NCBI GenBank assembly: GCA_934402395.1
Contig: CAKRTQ010000014.1
Span: forward strand, 1 to 64,000
DNA length: 64,000 nt
Direction of reading: 5' to 3'
DNA from: an uncultured Eubacteriales bacterium
Lineage (GTDB): Bacteria > Bacillota > Clostridia > Oscillospirales > CAG-272
Both the position numbers and the translations under genes were made by a program. The notes beneath the pieces are model-generated. The model searched no databases. It was not told the origin of the DNA and worked only from the letters and a program-made list of their open reading frames with translations. Positions 43,687 through 51,982 of the stretch are shown one piece after another (position 1 is the first letter of the stretch; every line of letters starts with the position of its first letter).

Positions 43687-44796
43687 ATGGCAAGAAACAT
43701 TGTCGATTGGAAAACAATTACAAACTTTGTCGTTGACAGCTTTGTAGGCTACGGCATTCCCCGCGAGGACGCGGAGATCTGTGCTGACGTTCTTCTTGAG
43801 AGCGACAAGCGCGGCATCGAGTCCCACGGTGTAAACCGCTTCAAACCCATTTACCTTGACCGCATCAAGGACGGTATCCAGAACCCCGTTACCAACTACG
43901 AGATCATCAAAGAGACCCCCACCACCGCCGTTGTCGACGGTCATGACGGTATGGGTCAGGTCATCGGCTACAAGTCGATGAAGCTTGCCATCAAAAAGGC
44001 AAAAGAGTACGGCATGGGCATGGTCGTTGTACGCAACTCCTGCCACTACGGTATCGCCGGCTACTACCCCTGGATGGCTTGCAAGGAAGGCTGCATCGGT
44101 ATGACCGGTACGAACGCCCGTCCCTCTGTTGCTCCCACCTTCGGTGTTGAAGGTATGTTCGGCACCAACCCCCTGACCATCGGTATCCCCACCGACGAGG
44201 ACTTCGACTTCCTCATCGACTGCGCTACCTCCATTACCCAGAACGGTAAGATCGAATACTACGCCCGCATAGGCGAGGATGTACATCCCGGCACCATCAT
44301 CGACATCGACGGCAACCCCGTTTCCGGTGATGCAGGCGTCGCCCTCAAGAAGATCCGCAACGGCACAGCCGCTCTTACCACTCTCGGCGGTATCGGCGAA
44401 AACCTCGGCGGCTACAAGGGCTACGGCTACGCCATGGTCGTTGAGCTTCTCTCCGCTGTTCTTCAGGACGGCAACTACGGTAAGGCTCTTGACGGTAAGG
44501 GCCCCAACGGTGAGAAGGTTCCCTATCACCTCGGTCACTTCTTCATCGCCATCGATACCAACCACTTCCTCGGCGAAGAGCTCTGCCGCAAGAAAGCCGG
44601 CGAGATCATCCGCTCTGTCCGCAACTCCAAGAAGGCTCCCGGTGCCGAGCGCATTTACTCTGCCGGTGAGAAGGAGCATCTCGTCCGCCTCGCCCGCAAG
44701 GACGGTGTGCCGATCAACGAGTCTGTTCAGAAAGAGATCGTTGCTGTCCGCGATGAGCTTGGACTTACCCAGTACAAGTTCCCGTGGGAAGACTGA
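43687..44796 (+). CDS. malate/L-lactate dehydrogenase family (Ldh_2) oxidoreductase
   Basis: A 369-residue NAD(P)-dependent dehydrogenase of the Ldh_2 (PF02615) family, which oxidises or reduces alpha-hydroxy acids such as malate, lactate or ureidoglycolate. Typical blocks: ESDKRGIESHGVNRF (catalytic His), ATTAVVDGHDGMGQ-type region, VVVRNSCHYGIAGYYP, TGTNARPSVAPTFGVEGMFG, TNPLTIGIPT and GGYKGYGYAMVVELLSAVL. Codon usage is strongly biased and regular, implying high expression. It has its own promoter and a class-1 hairpin behind it. Confidence 0.9.
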   Translation: MARNIVDWKTITNFVVDSFVGYGIPREDAEICADVLLESDKRGIESHGVNRFKPIYLDRIKDGIQNPVTNYEIIKETPTTAVVDGHDGMGQVIGYKSMKLAIKKAKEYGMGMVVVRNSCHYGIAGYYPWMACKEGCIGMTGTNARPSVAPTFGVEGMFGTNPLTIGIPTDEDFDFLIDCATSITQNGKIEYYARIGEDVHPGTIIDIDGNPVSGDAGVALKKIRNGTAALTTLGGIGENLGGYKGYGYAMVVELLSAVLQDGNYGKALDGKGPNGEKVPYHLGHFFIAIDTNHFLGEELCRKKAGEIIRSVRNSKKAPGAERIYSAGEKEHLVRLARKDGVPINESVQKEIVAVRDELGLTQYKFPWED

Positions 44797-44822
44797 TCCG
44801 ATAGCAATAAATCGAAGAAATA

Positions 44823-44864
44823 AAGGGGCGGTTAAAAACTCATTTGAGTTTTTAACCGCCCCTT
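44823..44864. terminator. terminator hairpin, class-1 core
   Basis: Perfect 20-bp arms AAGGGGCGGTTAAAAACTCA / TGAGTTTTTAACCGCCCCTT around TT. Confidence 0.85.
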
Positions 44865-44989
44865 GACTTGTTCTCGGCGGCTGAACACCGCCGTTTTGCC
44901 TCCGAGAAAGCTAAAAAACAACGGCGCCGAGGGTCAAAAACGACCAAGATCGCATCAAAAACGCCGCGATCACGCCCGGCATTTCCCCG

Positions 44990-45024
44990 GTGGCTGTTGA
45001 AAACATCGGGTTTTTAACAGCCAC
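44990..45024. terminator. terminator hairpin of the SipL-like gene
   Basis: GTGGCTGTTGAAAAC / GTTTTTAACAGCCAC stem around ATCGG, one G-T pair. Outer arms resemble class-1 members but the CTCA/TGAG core is missing. Located seven bases after the minus-strand gene. Confidence 0.7.
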
Positions 45025-45030
45025 TATGTT

Positions 45031-46626
45031 TCACCTGATAAGCAGATATTTTACACCGTCAAGGCTGTCGGTGTCTTTTTTTGTTCCCTCGATCCCGTTT
45101 TCCGATGCAATGTCAGCCGACGGAATACCGTACCGTTTTGCAACATTCCAAAGCGTTTCACCCTGTTCGGGATAGCACACGGTAATATTCCCGCCGCGGG
45201 CGGCGCGCGGCTCGCCGACCCTGACTTCGGAGACCGATTCAAGCTTCCGGCGGCTGCATATGCGCGCCGAGACAGCCAGCTCGCAATCGGCGGTCAGTTT
45301 TTCTCCGTCAACTCTCACCCGGCAGACCGGCACGCTCAGGTTCCACTCCGAATACCCACCGCCCGAATACGGCTGCTCGCCGCCGGGAATGTCCGGCTCG
45401 TACTTATATGGAATTTCAAACTCCTTCCCGCTCGTTTCCGCACCGTTATCGACCAGTGCGTGAACGCGCAGCTTGCCGCAAACGGAGAACTTTTCACCTT
45501 CCGCCGCCCGTTCGGCAGACGGCACAACATCCGCGCACGCATCTACGACACGTATGCCGCCGTCAAGTCCCAGAGCCGCAAGCTCAGCCGAACCGGTGAC
45601 TGTCAGGTTTGAGTTTATGCACTTTTTCATCAGTGCGGACCCGCATTCGCGCGTCACGGTCGATGATTCGGAGGAAAGTGAATAAATATCCGCTGTGTAT
45701 GCAACGGTTGCCGGAGTGGCGACCTCGGCTGTCAGCACAAGCCCCACAGTAACGGCGACTCCGCCGTTCTCATCCGGCTCGGCAACTGCCGACGTGACGC
45801 ACCCCCATGCGCGGCAGCCTGCGGCACGGTCGGGCGCGGAATCGAAATGCACCGTTTCGGAAAAAGGAATGCGGCGCGAGACGGCAAACGGGCGCGAGCC
45901 CTCAGAATCACGGCACAGAAGCGTATTAACGACCAGTTCACCGCGCACAGTGACGCCCTCAAGCGTTGTACCCACCTCACCGACAAACGGTTCGGCACGG
46001 CAAAGAATGACGCGCAGCTCGCCGTTGCCGCCGTCGTCGGGCAAAAAAGTTTCGGAATAATCGGCTGCATCGGCAGTCTCGCGGGCAATGAGCGCAGTCT
46101 CGCGCGTTTCGGTGAGACGGCACAGATCCCCTTCCGGGACAGCCGCGCCGCCGCTCACATTTTCATCAAGGCGGCGCATTCCGAGCACAGTGGCATCGGC
46201 ACGTACACGCGCACGAAGCGCCATGCGGCGCGGCGCGGTAACGCGCGCGGTCACCGATTCGCACGTAACGTCGGCATATGCGGTCATTCCGTCGGTGTCA
46301 AATGCGGGATCGTTGTCAAGAAGCAGGTCAAAATCGTATTCCGATGGCAGTTCAGCCGACCATACGCCCCCATCGCTGCCCTCGTAGCATATGCAATACC
46401 TGATGCTGCCCGCAAACTCGGCATGTCCCGGGGTGAGATAGTGAGCCGCAGGCAATGCCTCGGCGGTTACGGAAAGCATACGCCTTATTTCAGGCTTGTA
46501 TTCGGGGAGCGAAAAATCATCGGTAAGCTCTTCCGTTACCGTTCTTGCCATGAGCGGCGTCTGAATACGCGCGCCAGTGCCCGCTTCCCTGCCGTTCTGA
46601 CTGAAATTGTTCTGGTATGTATTCAT
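45031..46626 (-). CDS. SipL-like spore morphogenesis protein (DUF3794 + LysM)
   Basis: A 531-residue protein with two or three DUF3794 (PF12673) repeats and a C-terminal LysM domain. MARTVTEELTDDFSLPEYKP near the N-terminus is the conserved DUF3794 entry sequence, repeated later as weak beta-rich units. Residues ~480-531 (ITVCYPEQGETLWNVAKRYG, then IPSADIASENGI, DGVKYLLIR) are the LysM. In Clostridioides, SipL uses LysM to bind SpoIVA and assemble the spore coat; this protein has the same order and similar length. ATG 46626 is favoured, with GAAGGG upstream; the earlier in-frame TTG overlaps that site. Confidence 0.85.
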   Translation of the reverse strand: MNTYQNNFSQNGREAGTGARIQTPLMARTVTEELTDDFSLPEYKPEIRRMLSVTAEALPAAHYLTPGHAEFAGSIRYCICYEGSDGGVWSAELPSEYDFDLLLDNDPAFDTDGMTAYADVTCESVTARVTAPRRMALRARVRADATVLGMRRLDENVSGGAAVPEGDLCRLTETRETALIARETADAADYSETFLPDDGGNGELRVILCRAEPFVGEVGTTLEGVTVRGELVVNTLLCRDSEGSRPFAVSRRIPFSETVHFDSAPDRAAGCRAWGCVTSAVAEPDENGGVAVTVGLVLTAEVATPATVAYTADIYSLSSESSTVTRECGSALMKKCINSNLTVTGSAELAALGLDGGIRVVDACADVVPSAERAAEGEKFSVCGKLRVHALVDNGAETSGKEFEIPYKYEPDIPGGEQPYSGGGYSEWNLSVPVCRVRVDGEKLTADCELAVSARICSRRKLESVSEVRVGEPRAARGGNITVCYPEQGETLWNVAKRYGIPSADIASENGIEGTKKDTDSLDGVKYLLIR

Positions 46627-46712
46627 TTTGGTCTTCCATCCCTTCAAAAAAGAATCTCAGTCTATATTATGATACCGGCGGCGGGAGTATGCGGGATTGC
46701 CGGACAACAAAT

Positions 46713-46741
46713 AAGGCTGTCACGCTAAGCGTGACAGCCTT
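46713..46741. terminator. terminator hairpin, class-2 core
   Basis: Perfect 13-bp stem AAGGCTGTCACGC / GCGTGACAGCCTT around TAA, downstream of the cohesin-like gene (minus strand), followed by a T-rich stretch. Confidence 0.75.
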
Positions 46742-46786
46742 GGAAATTCCGATCACCTTACGGCGATCTTATTTTCAGCTATTTAA

Positions 46787-47548
46787 TCAGTCGTTGACGC
46801 GCTTCTTGGAAGCAACAACGATACCGCAAGCAGCTACGAGAGCAAGAGTGCTGAGGAAGACAACTGCAACGGCATTGTCACCGGTCACAGGGCTGGTCTT
46901 CTTCGGGATGACCTGGGTCATGGTTGCATTGCAAGCGGTGCAGGTGAAGGTCTTTTCACCTTCAGCCTCGGTGGTGGCTTCCTTGGTTACCTTACCGGCA
47001 TCCCAGGTGTGAGCTTCGGTCTTCTTGTCGCCGCACTCGCAAACAGCCTCGTGGTTCTTGTCGTCAACTTTCTTCCACTCGCCGTACTTGTGCTCGTGAG
47101 GAGCCTCAGCGGAGGGAACAGTGATGTTGGCGGTGAACTCAGAAGTGGCGTTGTCAAGAGTCAGAGTAACCTTTACAGCGTATGTACCTGCAGCGGTTCC
47201 GTCTTTTACCTTGACGCTGAGCTTGTAGAGATCGGTGTTGATAGAGAAGTCCTTCTCGGCAGCAAATACAGCATTGCCCTGCTCATCAAGAGGAGCGGCA
47301 AGAGAACCGCCGGTGAGCAGCCATTCGCCTGCGTTGGCAAGCTCAAGCTTGTCATCAACAGCTACGGAGATAGCAAGAGATCCCACATCGTTGAAACCTT
47401 CGCCCTTAACAGTAAGGACAACGGTATCACCTGCTTTGGCTTCGGTCTTGTCGGGAGCAACGGTAATCTTACCGTCGGCAGCAAATGCGGTAACGCTCAG
47501 TCCGAGAACCATCAGAGCCACCAAGACTACTGATACTACTTTTTTCAT
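46787..47548 (-). CDS. cohesin-like surface protein with C-terminal anchor
   Basis: A 253-residue secreted protein. Signal peptide MKKVVSVVLVALMVLGLSVT-AFA, then a ~120-residue beta-sandwich (GKITVAPDKTEAKAGDTVVL, FNDVGSLAISVAVDDKLELA, KLSVKVKDGTAAGTYAVKVT) that resembles a cohesin module. A CxxC/HxW linker repeat (HKYGEWKKVDDKNHEAVCEC, then CTACNA) like those of the dockerin protein follows. The C-terminus SPVTGD plus a hydrophobic span and KKR is a sortase-like cell-wall sorting or membrane-anchor signal. The ATG at 47548 has GAGAGGAT upstream. Strong promoter and structured leader suggest abundant product. The cohesin call rests on strand pattern, not on strict motif identity. Confidence 0.65.
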   Translation of the reverse strand: MKKVVSVVLVALMVLGLSVTAFAADGKITVAPDKTEAKAGDTVVLTVKGEGFNDVGSLAISVAVDDKLELANAGEWLLTGGSLAAPLDEQGNAVFAAEKDFSINTDLYKLSVKVKDGTAAGTYAVKVTLTLDNATSEFTANITVPSAEAPHEHKYGEWKKVDDKNHEAVCECGDKKTEAHTWDAGKVTKEATTEAEGEKTFTCTACNATMTQVIPKKTSPVTGDNAVAVVFLSTLALVAACGIVVASKKRVND

Positions 47549-47603
47549 TTCTTCATAATCCTCTCTTTGTAATTTGATTTTGAAGCTTTGATCCGAGCGA
47601 ACC

Positions 47604-47653
47604 GGCACCTGTCACCTACCCGCGAACGTCGGCTTTGCTCGCCTGCGGGTGCC
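47604..47653 (-). ncRNA. structured leader element, possible riboswitch
   Basis: On the minus strand a compact fold: outer GGCACC/GGTGCC, inner CCCGC/GCGGG, and GGC-GAGCAAA-GCC, followed by TAGGTGAC. GCAAAGCC ... GTAGGT ... GGTGCCG recalls the cyclic-di-GMP-I (GEMM) consensus, but the P2 stem would be only 2-3 bp, so this is a weak resemblance. Alternative pairing CGAGC/GCTCG is possible. Confidence 0.35.
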
Positions 47654-47693
47654 ATATGCAAATTCGTCAGCCAAATACTATAAGGATGGAGTA

Positions 47694-47722
47694 ATTATAC
47701 CACCCTTTCGTGTGCTTGTCAA
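47694..47722 (-). promoter_or_regulatory. consensus promoter of cohesin-like gene
   Basis: Minus strand TTGACA (47722-47717), 17-bp spacer, TATAAT (47699-47694): a perfect sigma-A consensus. Leader of about 140 nt. Confidence 0.85.
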
Positions 47723-47940
47723 TAGTTTTTTGAATATTTCTTTCAAAAAGCGTACAAAAAACATCAGAAACCTACCGACACGCAACAGACAAAACGGACA
47801 GTACAACTTCCAGTATCATTATACATCACAGACCGCGAAAAGTCAATAGTTGTTTCGATTTTTTTCTGCTTTTTATTCATGGCAATTGCTTCCGCCGTGT
47901 ATAACTTACGCTCATTATATAAATTGGAAGACGATCAGGC
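47723..47940. other. AT-rich intergenic stretch
   Basis: Between the cohesin promoter and the end of the LysR gene. No frame or strong hairpin is seen; A/T tracts here may act as an UP-element for the promoter. Confidence 0.35.
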
Positions 47941-48840
47941 TCATTTATAGAGCCGCAGCGTTTCGTTGTAGCTTCTGACTATATCCCGGAGTATGTCGAA
48001 CTGCGTAAAATCTGCGGGATACGCTATATTTATCTCGCGCATCATACTGAGATTTTCCACCGGCAGAGCAACGATCTTACCCTTTTTGAGCTCATCCAGG
48101 CAGACGCTGCGCGCAAGTATCGACACCCCGAAATCGCGGCGGATAAGGTCCTTTATGGTTGCGATATTGTCCACCTCAAGTATCACGTTGAAGTCGTCTA
48201 TGCTCATATTGTTGCTCTCAAGGTGCGCCACAAAAAGATTGCGTGTACCGGAGTTCGGAAGGCGAAGGATCATGCGTTCCTTCTTCAGCTCCGCAAGCGT
48301 TACCATGCTCTTTTTTGCAAACGGGTGATCGGGGGAAACGGCAAGTATCAGATAGTCGGTGTCCATAAGCAGGTATTTTATGCCGGGATCGTTTATTCTC
48401 CCCTCCACTATTGCGATATCTATGTCGTATGTTTTGAGCATGCTATAAAGATTGCTTATAGTGTCTGTAATCATTTTAATGTTAACGCGGTCATTTTGCG
48501 AGCAATATTTTGCCAGTGATTCCGCTATCGGGTTGCTCTCGGCGGTATGCGTCACCCCGACGGTAAGGTGCGTCGTAAGGCTTTTGCCGTCCGAAAGGTT
48601 CTGAAGAAGGCTGTTATAGATCCCCACCATTTTGAGAGCATATTTCACAACTTCCCCGCCCTGCTTGGTCAAAACGGGCTTTCCGCTGCTTCTTTCAAAT
48701 ATTCTTACCCCCAGTTCCTCCTCAAGCGCCTTGATATGCTGGCTGACCGCCGGCTGGGTTATCGAAAGCTGCTTTGCCGCTGCCGCAAAGCTTCCGCATT
48801 CGCTGACCTTGAGCAGAGAATACACCTTTGTATCTATCAT
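47941..48840 (-). CDS. LysR-family transcriptional regulator
   Basis: A 299-residue LysR regulator. The N-terminal winged HTH is clear (YSLLKVSECGSFAAAAKQLS, ITQPAVSQHIKALEEELGVR, IFERSSGKPVLTKQG), and residues ~90-295 form the periplasmic-binding-like effector domain. The ATG at 48840 is preferred over GTG 48852 because GAGGT then lies six bases upstream. It is divergent from the small-ORF/LysR/MATE operon, the classical arrangement for LysR-controlled genes, so it may regulate that operon. The effector is unknown. Confidence 0.88.
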   Translation of the reverse strand: MIDTKVYSLLKVSECGSFAAAAKQLSITQPAVSQHIKALEEELGVRIFERSSGKPVLTKQGGEVVKYALKMVGIYNSLLQNLSDGKSLTTHLTVGVTHTAESNPIAESLAKYCSQNDRVNIKMITDTISNLYSMLKTYDIDIAIVEGRINDPGIKYLLMDTDYLILAVSPDHPFAKKSMVTLAELKKERMILRLPNSGTRNLFVAHLESNNMSIDDFNVILEVDNIATIKDLIRRDFGVSILARSVCLDELKKGKIVALPVENLSMMREINIAYPADFTQFDILRDIVRSYNETLRLYK

Positions 48841-48888
48841 TTCGGACCTCACATAACGAAATTTTATTGGGTTACATCAAATTATAAT

Positions 48889-48916
48889 TTGACATTATCG
48901 GAATTGCAGCTATAAT
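48889..48916 (+). promoter_or_regulatory. promoter of the LysR-MATE operon
   Basis: TTGACA (48889-48894), 16-bp spacer, TATAAT (48911-48916). The surrounding region contains ATTATAAT/ATAATTAT inverse sequences suited to LysR binding. Confidence 0.65.
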
Positions 48917-49010
48917 TATAGTACAAACGGACACAAAAATCAAGAGGGACAGCGGGAAAAATCAAACCCGTATGCCCTCCGATAATTTTTTTCGGGAAAG
49001 GAAGGCAGAA

Positions 49011-49268
49011 ATGAACGGAACTTCGGGTACAGGCAAGGGGCTTCTCATCCACACCGTATCGTTTGCGATGCAGGCGGCATTGGGGATCTATTCAAACAGA
49101 AGCTTTGCCTGCGACGACGACTTTGACGACTTCGACAGCGACTGTGATGGCAGCCCCGCCAACGGCGGTGCGGCAGCAGCGCCCGAAGGCAGCACCGACC
49201 GCTCTGACGTTTTCCCGACCGAAAACCGCCGGAGTGCTCCGCCGGGAAAGGAGGACGGCAATGTTTGA
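49011..49268 (+). CDS. small acidic protein upstream of LysR, coupled
   Basis: An 85-residue putative protein starting at an ATG with GGAAGG upstream. It has a mildly hydrophobic N-terminal half (GLLIHTVSFAMQAALGIYSN), a run of aspartates (ACDDDFDDFDSDCDG) and a low-complexity tail. Its stop overlaps the first eight bases of the following LysR gene, which has its own strong AAAGGAGG, so it could be a leader peptide or coupling gene. No family is recognised. Real coding status is moderate. Confidence 0.45.
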   Translation: MNGTSGTGKGLLIHTVSFAMQAALGIYSNRSFACDDDFDDFDSDCDGSPANGGAAAAPEGSTDRSDVFPTENRRSAPPGKEDGNV

Positions 49269-50220
49269 CCGGATACACTATGACAGACGGTATGAATCCC
49301 TGCTTGAAGTTTACCGTTCGGGCTCCTACACAGCAGCGGGAAATGCGCTCGCGCTCACGCCGTCGGCAGTCGCGCAGCAGGTGCGCTCGGTAGAACGCGA
49401 GCTTGACGCCGTGCTTTTTGAACGCGGCGACAGGCGGCTCGTTCCGACACGCGAATGCGAGGTCATAGTAAAATATATTGAAAAGATACAGTCGATGTGC
49501 CGCCGCATGTCGGATGATGTGGAGCTTTCAAAAAAGAATCTCGGACGGCTCGCCGTCGGGGTAACGCCGAGTGCAATGAGCATTGCGCTCACAGGCGTGC
49601 TTGAGAAGCTGACCGACCGCATTCCGACAATGCAGCTGGCGGTAACCACGGGCACCGCCCCGCAGCTGTGCGAGCAGCTTGAAAATTATGCGATCGACCT
49701 TGCCGTGATCGAAGGTAGCTACCCCGCCGTGGGTCTTTCGGAGGTCATGCTCGACACCGATCATCTGTGCGTAGTCGTCCCACCCGACAGCGATTATGCG
49801 CAGCGCGGCGTCATTACGCTCCCCGAGCTGCAGAGCGAGCCGCTGATAATGAAGCCGAAGGAATCCGGCACCGGACGCTTGTTCAGCGCGGCTCTTGAAG
49901 GCGCGGGCATACCGGCGGAGAAATTCACGGTCATAATGGAGGTCGAATCGGTTGACACGATAATCCGACTCGTGAGCGGTCACTACGGTATTTCGGTGCT
50001 TTCAAGCAAGGCGTGCGCAGCTGCGGCGGAATCGGGCAGGATCGTAACGGTCCCGCTGCGCGGCATCAGCATGACGCGAAGCATACGGCTCGTTTACCGA
50101 CGGCGGCAGGATTGCCGCGAGCTTTTGGGGCTCATTCAGCGTTCGTATGCAGCCGAAATGTGTGCGAGAGGCCCGATCGAAAACTACATAAAACAAGAAA
50201 GAGAGACAAAGGCAACATGA
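49261..50220 (+). CDS. LysR-family transcriptional regulator
   Basis: A 319-residue LysR protein. HTH region YESLLEVYRSGSYTAAGNAL, ALTPSAVAQQVRSVERELDA, VLFERGDRRLVPT, then a substrate-binding domain from about residue 95 (LAVGVTPSAMSIALTGVLEK). AAAGGAGG precedes the ATG. Its last codons overlap the start of the MATE gene (ATGA), so regulator and exporter are made together. It shares the same layout and similar length with the divergent LysR, but the two differ enough to be distinct paralogues. Probably controls the MATE pump. Confidence 0.88.
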   Translation: MFDRIHYDRRYESLLEVYRSGSYTAAGNALALTPSAVAQQVRSVERELDAVLFERGDRRLVPTRECEVIVKYIEKIQSMCRRMSDDVELSKKNLGRLAVGVTPSAMSIALTGVLEKLTDRIPTMQLAVTTGTAPQLCEQLENYAIDLAVIEGSYPAVGLSEVMLDTDHLCVVVPPDSDYAQRGVITLPELQSEPLIMKPKESGTGRLFSAALEGAGIPAEKFTVIMEVESVDTIIRLVSGHYGISVLSSKACAAAAESGRIVTVPLRGISMTRSIRLVYRRRQDCRELLGLIQRSYAAEMCARGPIENYIKQERETKAT

Positions 50221-51647
50221 GATCTCAGGCAAAGGAAAAAGAACTTTTTGAATCAACTCCCATTATGAAGGCAATAGCCGAGCTGGCGTTTCCTTCTATA
50301 ATGGGACAAATAATACTTGTCATTTACAATATGGCGGACACATTTTTTGTGGGTCTTACACGCAGTGACGAAATGATAACGGCAGTGACCGTATGTATGC
50401 CCGCATTTATGTTCCTTTCGGCAATATCCAACCTGTTCGGAGTCGGCGGCGCGAGCGTTATATCGCGTTTTCTCGGCGCGCACAACAAGGATGATGCCCG
50501 CCGCGCCTCGGCGTTCGCAATATGGGGATGTACCGCCGTGTCGATCCTCTATGCGTTCGGCGCGTGGCTGTTCATGGATGTGTTTGTAAACCTTCTCGGC
50601 GGCGGAACCAACGAAGCGGTACACCGCGAGGCTTGCCGCTATATGCTCGTTGCAGTCGTTATAGGCGGCGCGGTCACCGCACTCAACACACTGTTTTCGC
50701 ACCTTGTAAGAGCCGAAGGACGCTCCATGCAGGCAAGTGCCGGCATCATGCTCGGCGGGATCCTCAACATGGTGCTTGACCCTCTCTTTATGTTTGTTAT
50801 CCTTCCGCGCGGGAACGAGGTCATCGGAGCAGCCCTTGCCACTATGCTTTCAAATGTTGCGGCACTGATTTACTTCCTTATTATAATAATAAAGAACCGT
50901 AAGGTGCTCGTGCTCTCGGCAAAGCCAGAAAAGGCCATGTTCGGGCACAATATCCCGTCGGCGGTCATCAGCATAGGAATTCCGGCGTGCCTCATGACGC
51001 TGTGCGAGAATATCTCCTACGCGATACTTGACAACCTCATGTCGCTTGCGGGGACCGCACAGCAGGCAGGCATCGGCGTTGCCAAAAAGGTCAATATGCT
51101 TGCCCACTGCATCGTGCGCGGTATGTCGCAGGGCGTACTTCCTCTCATAGGCTACAACTTCGCCTCCGGCAACAAAAAACGTATGCGCCAGACCGTTTAC
51201 ATATCCGCCGGGATCTCGATCGTCATTTCGACCATTTGCATGACAGTCTGCCTCCTGTTTGCCCGCGAGCTTATAGGACTGTTCATTCCCGAAGCTTCCG
51301 AATCGCATGAGTGGGGCAACCGCTTCCTGCGCATCCTCTGCATAGGCGCACCCTTCTCCGCCTGCGCGTATGCGGTCATCTCCTTCTTCCAGGCAACGGG
51401 ACACGGAGTAAAATCGCTCATCCTCGCGCTTCTGCGCAAGGGCGTGCTGGATATTCCGCTCATGTTTGTGCTTAACGGCATATACCCGACCTACGGCATC
51501 GTGTGGGCTACTCCGATCGCCGATATCATATGCAGCATATGCGCAGCGATCCTTTTTGCCGCATTTATGAAAAAGCACGCAAACAATCCCGCCCCCGCAG
51601 AGGCGGCGAAACGAGAGATAGTCGCGGAAGCGCATTCCGCAACATAA
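50217..51647 (+). CDS. MATE-family multidrug efflux transporter
   Basis: A 476-residue exporter with twelve predicted membrane helices in two halves (NorM/DinF-type). The start, ELAFPSIMGQIILVIYNMAD, then TFFVGLTRSDEMITAVTVCM and FGVGGASVISRFLGAHNKDD, is the usual MATE opening; the second half repeats it as SIGIPACLMTLCENISYAIL. Na+ or H+ driven export of drugs or metabolites is expected. Start codon overlaps the LysR stop by four bases. A long perfect hairpin follows. Confidence 0.9.
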   Translation: MRSQAKEKELFESTPIMKAIAELAFPSIMGQIILVIYNMADTFFVGLTRSDEMITAVTVCMPAFMFLSAISNLFGVGGASVISRFLGAHNKDDARRASAFAIWGCTAVSILYAFGAWLFMDVFVNLLGGGTNEAVHREACRYMLVAVVIGGAVTALNTLFSHLVRAEGRSMQASAGIMLGGILNMVLDPLFMFVILPRGNEVIGAALATMLSNVAALIYFLIIIIKNRKVLVLSAKPEKAMFGHNIPSAVISIGIPACLMTLCENISYAILDNLMSLAGTAQQAGIGVAKKVNMLAHCIVRGMSQGVLPLIGYNFASGNKKRMRQTVYISAGISIVISTICMTVCLLFARELIGLFIPEASESHEWGNRFLRILCIGAPFSACAYAVISFFQATGHGVKSLILALLRKGVLDIPLMFVLNGIYPTYGIVWATPIADIICSICAAILFAAFMKKHANNPAPAEAAKREIVAEAHSAT

Positions 51648-51675
51648 ACTTTATCGTAACTGTAAAAAAACAAAA

Positions 51676-51720
51676 TGCACTGCACCGCTTTGTGCTGACA
51701 GCACAAAGCGGTGCAGTGCA
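51676..51720. terminator. hairpin after MATE gene
   Basis: Perfect 21-bp arms (TGCACTGCACCGCTTTGTGC...) around GAC; no T-run on the + strand, but an A-run before it gives a T-run on the minus strand. Confidence 0.65.
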
Positions 51721-51925
51721 AACTTATGTCCCGGACTGTCATACTGTACCAAGCAGAAGATACCGGTGGCGCATGGCTGAAGCCGGATATCTGTTCCGCC
51801 GCGGTTTCCGGCGCATGGGCATGACGCGCACCCACAGCCCGGCAAAGCATTGCCGTGGTGTGGATATGCCTCATTTCATTTACAGCGCAAGCAGGAAAAA
51901 GTAAAGAAAAGTTGCGCCGCGGCAC
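51721..51925. other. intergenic stretch, nothing recognised
   Basis: No coding frame with a start and site, no strong stem. It separates the MATE terminator from the next promoter. Confidence 0.3.
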
Positions 51926-51954
51926 TTGAATTTACAGCTTTCGTGATGTATAAT
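51926..51954 (+). promoter_or_regulatory. promoter of lipoprotein gene
   Basis: TTGAAT (51926-51931), 17-bp spacer, TATAAT (51949-51954). Confidence 0.65.
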
Positions 51955-51982
51955 CTATATATCACAGAATCAGAGGTGTACC

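Noticed and set aside
43630..44679. Long minus-strand open frame opposite the malate/lactate dehydrogenase gene
   Set aside because: It mirrors the codon bias of a recognised, highly expressed enzyme and has no start site or family match.
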